Assembly: GCA_945878515.1 (NCBI GenBank)
Contig: CAMCTL010000029.1
Location: 1 to 26,950, forward strand
Source of the DNA: Flavobacterium psychrophilum
Lineage (GTDB): Bacteria > Bacteroidota > Bacteroidia > Flavobacteriales > Flavobacteriaceae
Reading direction: 5' to 3'
Length of the DNA: 26,950 bases
Shown here: piece by piece, positions 6,559-14,663 of the stretch
Layout of the letters: each line of letters starts with the position of its first letter
How positions within the stretch are numbered: position 1 is the first letter of the stretch
Notes under the pieces: generated by a model
Databases searched by the model: none
Told to the model about the DNA's origin: nothing
What the model saw: only the letters and a program-made list of their open reading frames with translations
Program-made: the position numbers and the translations under genes

Positions 6559-8478
6559 ATGGCAAAAGATAATAAACCCAATTTGAATAAATTTAAAGTA
6601 AGCCCGTGGTTGGTTTACGCTACGATTCTATTAATTTTTTTAACGATTAGTTTTTTTACAGGAGGTTCTAGTTTTCAAGAACCTGTAAAGTTAGAACAAC
6701 CTGAGTTCAATACTTTATTGGAAAAAGGAGAGATTGAAAAAATAATAATTTATAATAAAAAGGATGCCGAAATCTTTTTGAAACCAGCGGCGTTAAAGCT
6801 TGCATCAAATAAGAAAGTAGCCAAAAACGTGTTGGATCAACCCAATAAAGGTCCACATTATATAATGAGCCTTGGTGACAGTCAAATTTTTGAGAAGAAA
6901 TTAGAAAAAGCTGTGACCGAGGGAAAACTTATAAATTATAAATTTGAAGAAAGCAGCAATTGGAGTGATATTATCATAAGTCTCTTGCCAATAATTATCA
7001 TTGTTGGGGTTTGGGTTTTCATTATGCGCAGAATGTCGGGCGGCGGCGGTGGCGGACAAATTTTTAATATTGGAAAATCAAAAGCCAAACTTTTTGACGA
7101 AAAAACAGATATTAAAACTTCGTTCAAGGATGTTGCAGGATTAGAAGGCGCAAAAGAAGAAATTCAAGAAATAGTTGAGTTTCTTAAAAATCCTGAAAAA
7201 TACACCAATCTGGGCGGAAAAATTCCAAAAGGCGCTTTGCTTGTTGGCCCTCCAGGAACTGGAAAAACATTATGAGCAAAAGCCGTAGCTGGCGAAGCCC
7301 AAGTGCCCTTTTTCTCCCTATCAGGTTCTGATTTTGTTGAGATGTTTGTAGGTGTTGGTGCTTCTCGAGTTCGTGATTTATTCAAACAAGCCAAAGAAAA
7401 ATCTCCTGCTATTATTTTTATTGACGAGATTGATGCGGTTGGAAGAGCTAGAGGAAAAAGTAATATGTCAGGCGGAAATGATGAAAGAGAAAATACTTTA
7501 AATCAATTGCTTACGGAAATGGATGGTTTTGGAACCAATTCAAATGTAATCGTTCTTGCTGCAACCAATCGAGCTGACGTTTTAGATAAGGCCTTGATGC
7601 GTGCAGGCCGTTTTGATAGACAAATTTTTGTCGATTTGCCGGACATTCGCGAAAGAGAAGAAATTTTCAAAGTGCATCTTGAACCTCTAAAAAAAGTAGA
7701 GAATTTAGATACCGACTTTTTAGCGAAACAAACTCCTGGTTTTTCTGGAGCTGATATTGCTAATGTTTGTAATGAAGCTGCTTTGATAGCTGCTAGAAAT
7801 AACAAAACTGCAGTGGACAAGCAAGATTTTCTAGATGCAGTGGACAGAATTATTGGAGGATTAGAAAAGAAAAATAAAATTATTACACCTGATGAAAAGA
7901 AAGCAATTGCGATTCACGAAGCGGGCCACGCCACAGTAAGTTGGATGCTTGAACACGCAGCACCATTGATCAAAGTAACCATTGTTCCTCGTGGACAAAG
8001 TTTAGGAGCTGCATGGTATCTTCCTGAGGAAAGACAAATCGTTAGAACGGATCAAATGCTCGACGAGATGTGTGCCACAATGGGCGGAAGAGCTGCTGAG
8101 AAAGTAACATTCAACCGAATTTCTACAGGTGCTTTAAGTGATCTAGAAAAAGTAACCCGTCAAGCACGTGCAATGGTAACGATTTATGGTTTGAACGAGA
8201 AGATTGGAAATGTTACTTATTATGATTCTACAGGTCAAAGTGAATATAGTTTTTCTAAACCTTATTCTGAGGAAACAGCCAAAACAATTGACCATGAGAT
8301 TTCGATTTTAATTGAAAGCCAATATGAAAGAGCTATCAAAATCTTAGAAGAAAATAAAGATAAACTCAATCAGCTTGCCGATATTTTAATCGAAAAAGAG
8401 GTGATATTCAAAGACGACTTGGAAGCAATATTCGGAAAAAGAACGTTTGATGCCAATCTTGAGGAAATAGTTGCATAA
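6559..8478 (+). pseudogene. ftsH: ATP-dependent zinc metalloprotease FtsH, interrupted by an in-frame TGA at 7273-7275
   Basis: FtsH is a membrane-anchored AAA+ hexameric protease that degrades misfolded membrane proteins and regulatory proteins. The full frame is 640 codons. It has two membrane segments (about residues 18-34 and 134-155), a Gly-rich linker, Walker A (GPPGTGKT, 230-237), Walker B ([15 protein letters not shown]), the second region of homology (AATNRADVLDKALMRAGRFDRQ), the zinc site HEAGH (453-457) and the third-ligand region (GALSDLE). Codon 239 is TGA where FtsH normally has Leu in [13 protein letters not shown]. One base (TTA to TGA) explains it, and the reading frame is unchanged on both sides. 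Everything else is intact, so a sequencing or assembly error or a very recent mutation is more likely than an old pseudogene. If the TGA is real, translation stops at residue 238, before most of the ATPase and all of the protease. Confidence 0.9.
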
Positions 8479-8503
8479 TATCACACAAAAATAACAATAA
8501 GTT

Positions 8504-8545
8504 AAAATCTTAATTCAAAAGTAACTTTTGAATTAAGATTTTTTT
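8504..8545 (+). terminator. Rho-independent terminator after ftsH
   Basis: A perfect 18-bp inverted repeat (8504-8521 with 8525-8542) has a 3-nt TAA loop and runs into a T-tract ending at 8545. It sits 26 bp after the ftsH stop. The T-tract abuts the TATCTTTG box that probably starts the next transcript. Confidence 0.85.
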
Positions 8546-8552
8546 ATCTTTG
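8545..8552 (+). promoter_or_regulatory. Predicted -7 box (TATCTTTG) of the LUD-cdsA-psd operon
   Basis: TATCTTTG matches TAnnTTTG perfectly. The nearest TTG upstream (8528-8530) lies within the terminator's right arm, 14 nt away, which is shorter than the usual 17-23. The transcript would begin just after the ftsH terminator, with a leader of about 30 nt before ATG 8591. Confidence 0.45.
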
Positions 8553-8590
8553 ACAATTCTTTATTGATTTATTTAATTGAAAGCAAAAGT

Positions 8591-9193
8591 ATGAGTCTTT
8601 TTAGAAAACTTTTTGGTTCTGTCAATCCGGCGTCAGATGAAGATAAAAACAACATAGATGACAAATTTTCTATAGAAAATGACGTGTCATTAGAGGAACA
8701 ATTCATTTTCAATTTCAAAAAAAATGGAGGAAAATTTTTGTATTGTGAAAATGATATTGAAGTCAAAGATCATTTTGAAAATATCCTTGCTGAAAATGAC
8801 TGGTTCGAAAGCGAAGCTTTGTGCTATGAGCCAAAGTTATACAGTATGCTTGAAGAAAACAATATTAAGCATATTAGTAGTACAAGTCCTTTATTCCTTT
8901 TTGCAAATTGTGAAAATCTTATAGCCGATGAAGGTTCAGTTTTGCTTTCTTCCAAACAGATTAAACAACTAAAGCCAAACGAACTTCCGGAAAACATCGT
9001 AATTGTTGCAACCACGAGCCAAATAATTGAATCGAAAAGCGACGGATTGAGTGTTATAAAAAAGAAATATATTAAAGATTATCCAACAAATATTACCACC
9101 ATAAAATATTTCAAAAAAGCAGTTAATGAAGATTTTACCCAATATGGAAGCACCGCAAAAAATCTATATTTGTTGCTTTTAGAAGATTTATAA
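8591..9193 (+). CDS. LUD domain protein (LutC/YkgG-like)
   Basis: This is a protein of 200 residues. It opens with MSLFRKLFGS, has a variable acidic N-terminal part, and a Rossmann-like C-terminal half: HISSTSPLFLFANCENLIADEGSVLLSS, IVIVATTSQIIES and YIKDYPTNITTI. The 'ADEGSVLL' segment resembles the 'AdTGTivl' element of LUD proteins. LUD proteins accompany L-lactate utilisation (LutABC), but no LutA or LutB is present, and here the gene heads a phospholipid-synthesis run, so lactate use is doubtful. I prefer ATG 8591 to the in-frame 8564 start, since 8564 would lie too close to the promoter at 8545-8552. It ends 1 bp before the cdsA start codon. Confidence 0.7.
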   Translation: MSLFRKLFGSVNPASDEDKNNIDDKFSIENDVSLEEQFIFNFKKNGGKFLYCENDIEVKDHFENILAENDWFESEALCYEPKLYSMLEENNIKHISSTSPLFLFANCENLIADEGSVLLSSKQIKQLKPNELPENIVIVATTSQIIESKSDGLSVIKKKYIKDYPTNITTIKYFKKAVNEDFTQYGSTAKNLYLLLLEDL

Positions 9194-9194
9194 C

Positions 9195-10085
9195 ATGAAC
9201 GAAACCCTTAAGAGAACAATATCGGGTGCTATTTATGTAGTATTGTTATTGACATCGATACTATTTTCTACTGAAAGTTTTTTGTTGTTGTTTGGAATAT
9301 TCTTAGTTATTACAATTTATGAATTTTGCACTATGATTCAATCTCATAAATTTTTCCCCCTTTTTTTTGGAATTTCTCTATATTCCTCAGTAACACTCCT
9401 GACTCATTACAAAAAAATAACTACCGACACAATAAATAGTTTCTTTGACACGAATATCAATATTGTAGTAAATATAGAACAGGTTGATATAGTACTGTTA
9501 ATAGTTTCATTAATAGTTTCCGTAAAATGTATACTTTTTTTATTTTATGATAAATTACAAAAAATAAATACCTCTTCAAAATACATGTATTTGTTGGGAT
9601 ATATTATTCTTCCTTTTATTTTTATTACCAAAATTTCTTTTGGTGTCAATGATTATAACCCCAAAATCATTATTGGTTTGTTTATTCTCATTTGGACTAA
9701 TGATACTTTTGCATTTATTGTGGGAAAATCTATTGGTAAACATAAATTATACGAAAAAATTTCTCCAAAAAAAACCATTGAAGGATTCTTTGGCGGGGTA
9801 ATTTTTTCTGTAATAGCGGGCTTTTTAATATCCAAATATTACATTCAAGCAAGTCCACAATTTAGTGAAAAATCAATAATGATCTGGACTTCAATAGCGT
9901 TGATAGTAGGTATATTCGGAACAATTGGTGATTTAATTGAATCAAAATTCAAACGCATTGCTGGTGTTAAAGACAGCGGAATTATTATGCCTGGCCACGG
10001 AGGTATTCTAGATCGACTAGATAGTGTTATATTTGTAGCACCAATTATTTTTTTATTTTATAAAATACTTAACTATGTTTCATAA
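9195..10085 (+). CDS. cdsA: Phosphatidate cytidylyltransferase (CDP-diacylglycerol synthase)
   Basis: This membrane enzyme makes CDP-diacylglycerol from phosphatidate and CTP, the branch point of phospholipid synthesis. The 296-residue protein has about seven or eight hydrophobic segments. The C-terminal CDS signature is present: GDLIESKFKR (245-254), VKDSG, then GHGGILDRLDS (267-277), with the metal-binding aspartates. The preceding WTNDTFAFIVGKSIGKHKL...SPKKTIEGFFGG stretch (167-201) is also family-typical. It starts 1 bp after the LUD gene and overlaps psd by 11 bp, so it is translated from the same transcript. Confidence 0.94.
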   Translation: MNETLKRTISGAIYVVLLLTSILFSTESFLLLFGIFLVITIYEFCTMIQSHKFFPLFFGISLYSSVTLLTHYKKITTDTINSFFDTNINIVVNIEQVDIVLLIVSLIVSVKCILFLFYDKLQKINTSSKYMYLLGYIILPFIFITKISFGVNDYNPKIIIGLFILIWTNDTFAFIVGKSIGKHKLYEKISPKKTIEGFFGGVIFSVIAGFLISKYYIQASPQFSEKSIMIWTSIALIVGIFGTIGDLIESKFKRIAGVKDSGIIMPGHGGILDRLDSVIFVAPIIFLFYKILNYVS

Positions 10086-10737
10086 AGAAGGGGCTTCCTC
10101 AATATTAGCAGCTACTACAATAACGGCGATTGTACTTTTATTATCCGACAAATTTATTGACACTTACTGGATTACAAAAACCATTCAGATAGTTACATTA
10201 GTGCTGTTGATTGTTGTTTTGCAGTTTTTTAGGAATCCGAAGCGTAATTTTATATTGGACCAAAATCAAATTCTTTCTCCTGTAGATGGTAAAGTTGTGG
10301 TCATCGAAGAAGTCTATGAAGGCGAATATTTTAAAGAAAAACGCATTCAAGTTTCTATATTTATGTCACCACTAAATGTTCATGTAACTCGATATGGTCT
10401 TGGTGGAATCGTTAAATTTAGTAAGTACCATCCTGGAAAATTCTTGGTTGCTTGGCACCCAAAAGCAAGCGAAGAAAATGAGAGAACTACTATTGTGATC
10501 GAAAATAAAACCTTTGGAGAAATATTGTATCGTCAGATTGCTGGAGCATTGGCTAGAAGAATTGTTAATTATGCCAAAGAGGGGATGCAAGTTGTTCAAG
10601 GGGAAGATGCTGGTTTTATTAAATTTGGTTCTAGAGTTGATGTATTTTTACCTTTGGGAACACCTATCAATGTGGTTTTGAATCAAAAAGCTATTGGAGG
10701 AAAAACGATTATTGCATCTAAAAAGAATGAACAATAG
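10075..10737 (+). CDS. psd: Phosphatidylserine decarboxylase, short form
   Basis: The enzyme converts phosphatidylserine to phosphatidylethanolamine. The 220-residue protein has N-terminal hydrophobic segments (residues about 8-50), then FFRNP (51-55), SPVDGKVV (68-75), the catalytic-region histidine segment MSPLNVHVTR (97-106) and the self-cleavage site at Gly185-Ser186 (IKFGSRVDVFLP). Cleavage there gives the pyruvoyl cofactor. GS within FGSR, rather than LGST as in E. coli Psd, is normal for the shorter Psd family. It overlaps cdsA by 11 bp upstream and the acyl-CoA-binding gene by 11 bp downstream. No phosphatidylserine synthase gene is in the window. Confidence 0.93.
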   Translation: MFHKEGASSILAATTITAIVLLLSDKFIDTYWITKTIQIVTLVLLIVVLQFFRNPKRNFILDQNQILSPVDGKVVVIEEVYEGEYFKEKRIQVSIFMSPLNVHVTRYGLGGIVKFSKYHPGKFLVAWHPKASEENERTTIVIENKTFGEILYRQIAGALARRIVNYAKEGMQVVQGEDAGFIKFGSRVDVFLPLGTPINVVLNQKAIGGKTIIASKKNEQ

Positions 10738-10990
10738 AGATTTAGATACCCGTTTTCAGCGTGCGGTTGAACTAGCCTCAAAAATGTCTCAAACTTCGTT
10801 GCCGCAAGATGTTCAATTAAGGCTTTATGCTTTTTACAAACAAGCCACATTTGGTTCACTCAGTTACAATCATTCTGACAGTTACGATTTAAGAAATGCT
10901 TTCAAAACCAATGCTTGGATTCAAGTTAGCCATTTATCGATTGACGATGCAAAAGAACAATATATAGAAATTATAGATTCCTTATTATAA
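10727..10990 (+). CDS. Acyl-CoA-binding protein
   Basis: This 87-residue, all-helical protein matches ACBP. It opens with LDTRFQRAVELASKM and has LRLYAFYKQATFG in the middle, which corresponds to the family's LYalYKQATvGd acyl-CoA pocket. The end is AWIQVSHLSIDDAKEQYIEIIDSLL, corresponding to the third and fourth helices. ACBPs bind long-chain acyl-CoA in the cytosol. I chose ATG 10727, since the longer frame from 10694 would only add psd-overlapping residues. It overlaps psd by 11 bp and is followed after 10 bp by the dismutase gene. The position within a phospholipid operon fits a role in delivering or buffering acyl-CoA. Confidence 0.88.
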   Translation: MNNRDLDTRFQRAVELASKMSQTSLPQDVQLRLYAFYKQATFGSLSYNHSDSYDLRNAFKTNAWIQVSHLSIDDAKEQYIEIIDSLL

Positions 10991-11000
10991 ACTTTTTATT

Positions 11001-11771
11001 ATGAGAAAGTTAATATTTATTACAACTAATTTATTTCTCCTCTTTCTATTCCTTTCCTGCGAAAAGAAAAAATACACCGAAGTTGTCGAAGTACCATTGC
11101 CAGCAGCTAAAGAACAGGTGATCATGGGGATACCAGACGATGTAAAGGCTGATGAAGGGTCTTTTCAATTGGAAAAACTGCCCTATACTTATGATGCATT
11201 GGCACCAAATGTATCAGCTTTCACAATGGAAAACCATTATTCTAAACATTATTTGACTTACACCAATAATTTGAATAAAGCCATCTTGGGAACTCCATTA
11301 GAAAATTTAACCATTGAAGAGGTATTGGCGAAATTAGATCCAAGCATAGAAGAAATCAAGAACAATGCGGGCGGCTATTACAACCATTCTATGTACTTTA
11401 AATGCCTGACGCCAAAAGGCGGAGGACAACCGCAAGATACTTTGGCAGCAGCCATATCCAAAAATTTTGGCTCATTTGATCTTTTTACCTCGGCATTCAA
11501 GGACGTGGCTACAAAACAATTTGGTTCAGGCTGGGTTTGGCTTATTGTAGATAAAGCAGGAAGTCTTCAAATTACCAATACTCAAAATCAAGACAATCCT
11601 TTGATGCGAAATGCAGTTGTTCCCGGAAAACCAATTTTGGCTTTAGACCTTTGGGAACACGCATACTACTTGGACTATCAATGCAAACGGAAAAACTATG
11701 TCGATGCTTTTTTCAATGTAATCAACTGGAAACAGGTAAATGAACATTATGAAGAAGCTTTGAAGAGGTAG
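11001..11771 (+). CDS. Lipoprotein superoxide dismutase (Mn/Fe family, Mn-type features)
   Basis: The protein disproportionates superoxide at a mononuclear metal site. The first 20 residues are a hydrophobic signal ending LFLSC, so Cys20 is a likely lipid-anchored N-terminus and the enzyme works in the periplasm or on the outer membrane. The dismutase domain starts near LEKLPYTYDALAP (58-70). Metal ligands are His79 (ENHYSKHY), His129 (YYNHS), Asp216 and His220 (DLWEHAYY). NNAGG at 121-125 combined with NQDNP (Gln197) is the manganese pattern, whereas iron enzymes carry Gln at the earlier site; cambialistic use is possible. The 256-residue length exceeds the usual ~200 because of the signal and a linker. 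It is 10 bp after the acyl-CoA-binding gene, at the end of the operon. Confidence 0.9.
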   Translation: MRKLIFITTNLFLLFLFLSCEKKKYTEVVEVPLPAAKEQVIMGIPDDVKADEGSFQLEKLPYTYDALAPNVSAFTMENHYSKHYLTYTNNLNKAILGTPLENLTIEEVLAKLDPSIEEIKNNAGGYYNHSMYFKCLTPKGGGQPQDTLAAAISKNFGSFDLFTSAFKDVATKQFGSGWVWLIVDKAGSLQITNTQNQDNPLMRNAVVPGKPILALDLWEHAYYLDYQCKRKNYVDAFFNVINWKQVNEHYEEALKR

Positions 11772-11778
11772 TTCTTTT

Positions 11779-11817
11779 GAAGTTTTTAATTTATATTGCA
11801 GTATAAATTGCAACTTC
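11779..11817. terminator. Possible hairpin between convergent dismutase and ABC exporter genes
   Basis: Inner arms AATTTATA (11788-11795) and TATAAATT (11802-11809) enclose a 6-nt loop. Outer arms GAAGTT (11779-11784) and AACTTC (11812-11817) extend the stem across an unequal internal loop. It lies 8 bp after the dismutase stop but has no T-tract, so termination is uncertain. Confidence 0.4.
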
Positions 11818-11906
11818 TAATGTTTGCAAACATACGATTTACTGAATATATAACGAGATTAAAAAATCTGTAGTTATAACGAATAAATCATAGTCGTATA
11901 CTTTTA

Positions 11907-13664
11907 TCATTTTGTTTCTGCGATAAACTGCGAATCATACAAATTCTTGTAATATCCTTCCGTTCTCTCCAATAGTTCATGATGTGTTCCTTGCTCGACA
12001 ATCAAGCCTTTGTCCATTACTACAATTTTGTCGGCTTTGAGAATGGTGGCCAATCGATGTGCAATGACAATAGAAGTTCTGCCTTTTGTAATGGTTTCGG
12101 TCGCTTTTTGAATTAATTCCTCGGAATAAGTGTCAATAGAAGATGTCGCTTCATCTAAAATCAAAATGCTAGGATTACTTACATAAGCCCTAAGAAATGC
12201 AATCAATTGGCGTTGTCCTGAGGATAGCATGACGCCACGTTCCTTAACATCGAAATCATAATTTTCGGGTAAACTCATAATGAATTTATGAACGCCAATT
12301 TTTTTAGCAGCAGCCAAAACCTGTTCTCGTGAAATATTGGGGTTGTTAAGAGTAATGTTATTGAATATGGTATCGGCAAAAAGAAATACATCTTGTAAAA
12401 CTACTGCAATTTGCTTTCGCAAAGAACTTAAAGTATAGTTTTCAATGTTGTGACCGTCAATACAAATGATTCCGCTATTGATTTCATAAAAGCGATTAAG
12501 CAAATTGATAATCGTAGATTTTCCAGCTCCAGTTGAACCAACAATAGCTATTGTTTCGCCAGCTTTTACATCTAAATCGATGCCTTTTATAACATATTCT
12601 TCGGCGATATATCCAAAATGAACATCTTTGAATTGAATATCTCCATTAAAAATTGGCGCTTCTATAGTTCCGGTATCTTGAATTTGGTCTTTAGTGTCGA
12701 GAATGTCGAAAACTCTATTGGCAGCAATCATTCCGAGTTGCATCTCGTTGAATTTATCTGCAATTTGCCGCAAAGGATTGAACAGCATCGCTATAAACAT
12801 AGTGTAGGAGAATAAATCCCCAAAAGTGGTGAAATTATCGCCATTTATGATATTAAATCCTCCGTAGAGTACAACAAAACCAAGAGTTAACGAAGAAATA
12901 ATGTCGGCAATTGGGAAGAAGATAGAGTTGTATAAAATGGTTTTTATCCAAGCTTTGTTGTGCTTTTGGTTGATTGTTTTGAATTTTTCAAATTCAATGT
13001 CTTCTCTCTGAAACAATTGTACAATTTTCATTCCAGTTACACGTTCCTGAACGAAGGAGTTCAAATTGGCAATTTGTGATCTAACTTCCTCGAAAGCGAT
13101 TTGCATTTTCTTTTGAAAAATTCGTGTGAAGAAAACCAAAATTGGCATTGCAACAATTACAATCCAAGTAAGTTTCCAGTTCATATAAAACATAAAGGCG
13201 AGCACCACAAACATTTTCATTATATCGCTAATGATCATAAATAGTCCTTGACTGAAAATGCGTGCAATAGCTTCAATATCTGAAACAGAACGAGTGACGA
13301 GTTGTCCAACAGGTACATTATCAAAGTATTTCATTTTGAAACTTAGAATATGCTTGAACATTTTATTTCGAATGTCTTTTACAATATCTTGTCCAAGCCA
13401 GTTGGCCCAAAAGACAAAGAAAAATTGCGAAAATACTTCCAATAATAAAACAAATCCCATTAAACTTACATACAATAAAAGCCCAAATTGGTCCTGGGTT
13501 TTAATGTAGCCATCGACTGTTTGTTTTAATAAATAGGGGCGTAAAGCTGCAAACACAGACAGTGAAATGGCAAAAATAATGACACCATTAAAGCGTGATT
13601 TGTAGGGCTTGGTATATTGTAATATTCTTTTGAATAATCGGGTATCGAATGCTTTTGCTTTCAT
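11907..13664 (-). CDS. ABC exporter, permease-ATPase half-transporter (MsbA/LmrA-like)
   Basis: The 585-residue protein fuses a six-helix type IV (exporter) membrane domain (about residues 20-310) to a nucleotide-binding domain. It has Walker A GSTGAGKST (376-384), Q-loop Gln424, the signature LSSGQ (480-484), Walker B ILILDE (500-505) and H-loop His536. The signature is LSSGQ instead of the usual LSGGQ, a common neutral variant. The protein presumably works as a homodimer that extrudes lipids, drugs or peptides; the substrate is not evident. No partner half-transporter lies beside it. It follows truA on the minus strand after a gap containing the 12-bp tandem repeat at 13691-13732. Confidence 0.9.
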   Translation of the reverse strand: MKAKAFDTRLFKRILQYTKPYKSRFNGVIIFAISLSVFAALRPYLLKQTVDGYIKTQDQFGLLLYVSLMGFVLLLEVFSQFFFVFWANWLGQDIVKDIRNKMFKHILSFKMKYFDNVPVGQLVTRSVSDIEAIARIFSQGLFMIISDIMKMFVVLAFMFYMNWKLTWIVIVAMPILVFFTRIFQKKMQIAFEEVRSQIANLNSFVQERVTGMKIVQLFQREDIEFEKFKTINQKHNKAWIKTILYNSIFFPIADIISSLTLGFVVLYGGFNIINGDNFTTFGDLFSYTMFIAMLFNPLRQIADKFNEMQLGMIAANRVFDILDTKDQIQDTGTIEAPIFNGDIQFKDVHFGYIAEEYVIKGIDLDVKAGETIAIVGSTGAGKSTIINLLNRFYEINSGIICIDGHNIENYTLSSLRKQIAVVLQDVFLFADTIFNNITLNNPNISREQVLAAAKKIGVHKFIMSLPENYDFDVKERGVMLSSGQRQLIAFLRAYVSNPSILILDEATSSIDTYSEELIQKATETITKGRTSIVIAHRLATILKADKIVVMDKGLIVEQGTHHELLERTEGYYKNLYDSQFIAETK

Positions 13665-13690
13665 ATATTTTAGGAGCTTTATCCTGATGA

Positions 13691-13732
13691 CAATTATAAT
13701 TTCAATTACAATATCAATTACAATGTCAATTT
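13691..13732. repeat. 12-bp tandem repeat (3.5 copies)
   Basis: Units on the plus strand are CAATTATAATTT (13691-13702), CAATTACAATAT (13703-13714) and CAATTACAATGT (13715-13726), plus a half unit CAATTT (13727-13732). It lies between truA and the ABC exporter, 27 bp upstream of the exporter start codon. In minus-strand orientation it reads as repeats of ATTGTAATTGAT. Confidence 0.85.
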
Positions 13733-13785
13733 AGTGTTGTGTAAACGCTTAAATCTTTGTTCTTTATTCTATTTTCTATACTCTT

Positions 13786-14520
13786 CTACAAATAATCATA
13801 ATCAATTTTTGTCAAATACAATCCGTGGGCGGGGACTGAAAATCCGGCTTTATCACGGTTTTTACTTTTAATAATTTCGTTGAAATCTTCTAATGTAATT
13901 TTGTGCAACCCTACATAAACTAAAGTTCCCACAATAGCTCTAACCATATTTCTTAAAAAACGATTGGCAGAAATGGTAAATATCATTTTTTCATTTCTCT
14001 GTGTCCAATGGGCTTCAAAAATAGTACAATCGAATGTGTTTACATCAGTATTTACCTTAGAAAAGCATTGAAAATCAGTATGATTGAATAACAATTTTGA
14101 AGCTTCATTCATTAAATCTAAATCCAAATTTTGATGGAAATACCAACTTTGATCTTGCAAAAAGACATCTTTAAATGAGTGAATATGATATTCGTACGTT
14201 CTTTTGGTAGCGTCAAAACGGGCGTGAGCCTCGTTGAGAACTGGAGTAATGTTGTAAACTACGATGTCTTTGGGCAAATAAGAATTGAGTTTGTGAACTA
14301 AATTCTTATTATCAAAAGTAGTTTCAAAATCAAAATGGGCATACATTTCTTTAGCGTGAACTCCAGTATCAGTTCGTCCAGCTCCCATTAAATTTATTTC
14401 TGAGTTCAAAACAACTGAAAATGCTTTGTTTAAGGTTTCCTGGACAGATACAGCGTTGGGTTGGCATTGCCATCCGTGATAATTAGTTCCGTTGTATGCT
14501 AGTTTTATAAAATACCTCAA
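13786..14520 (-). CDS. truA: tRNA pseudouridine(38-40) synthase TruA
   Basis: TruA converts uridines 38, 39 and 40 of tRNA anticodon stems to pseudouridine. The 244-residue product begins RYFIKLAYNGTNYHGWQCQPN and has the catalytic motif GAGRTDTGVHA with Asp51. SANRFLRNMVRAIVGTLVYVG follows near the C-terminal end, also family-typical. The start codon is TTG (14520-14518). There is no ATG nearby, and an in-frame TAA lies 12 nt upstream, so TTG is the only sensible start. It is preceded by sequence resembling the AATCTAAAATCT phrase. Its stop lies 54 bp from the tandem repeat at 13691-13732. Confidence 0.93.
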   Translation of the reverse strand: MRYFIKLAYNGTNYHGWQCQPNAVSVQETLNKAFSVVLNSEINLMGAGRTDTGVHAKEMYAHFDFETTFDNKNLVHKLNSYLPKDIVVYNITPVLNEAHARFDATKRTYEYHIHSFKDVFLQDQSWYFHQNLDLDLMNEASKLLFNHTDFQCFSKVNTDVNTFDCTIFEAHWTQRNEKMIFTISANRFLRNMVRAIVGTLVYVGLHKITLEDFNEIIKSKNRDKAGFSVPAHGLYLTKIDYDYL

Positions 14521-14663
14521 GTTCAGATTTTAGATTTGTTTAAAATATTAAACCAATTTCAAAATGCAAATCTACAAAGATTGTGAGTCTTATCGGTTGA
14601 ATTATTTCAAAACTAAAATAGAAAAGTATTAAATTATTGCTGTAATGAAAATATTAAAAACTA

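Noticed and set aside
7273..7275. Programmed recoding or selenocysteine at the ftsH TGA
   Set aside because: No selenocysteine element or slippery sequence is evident, the expected residue is Leu, and TGA is a normal stop in this window. An error or simple mutation is more economical.
13691..13732. CRISPR array
   Set aside because: Units are 12 bp with no unique spacers, and no cas genes are present. The other phrase repeats also lack spacer structure.
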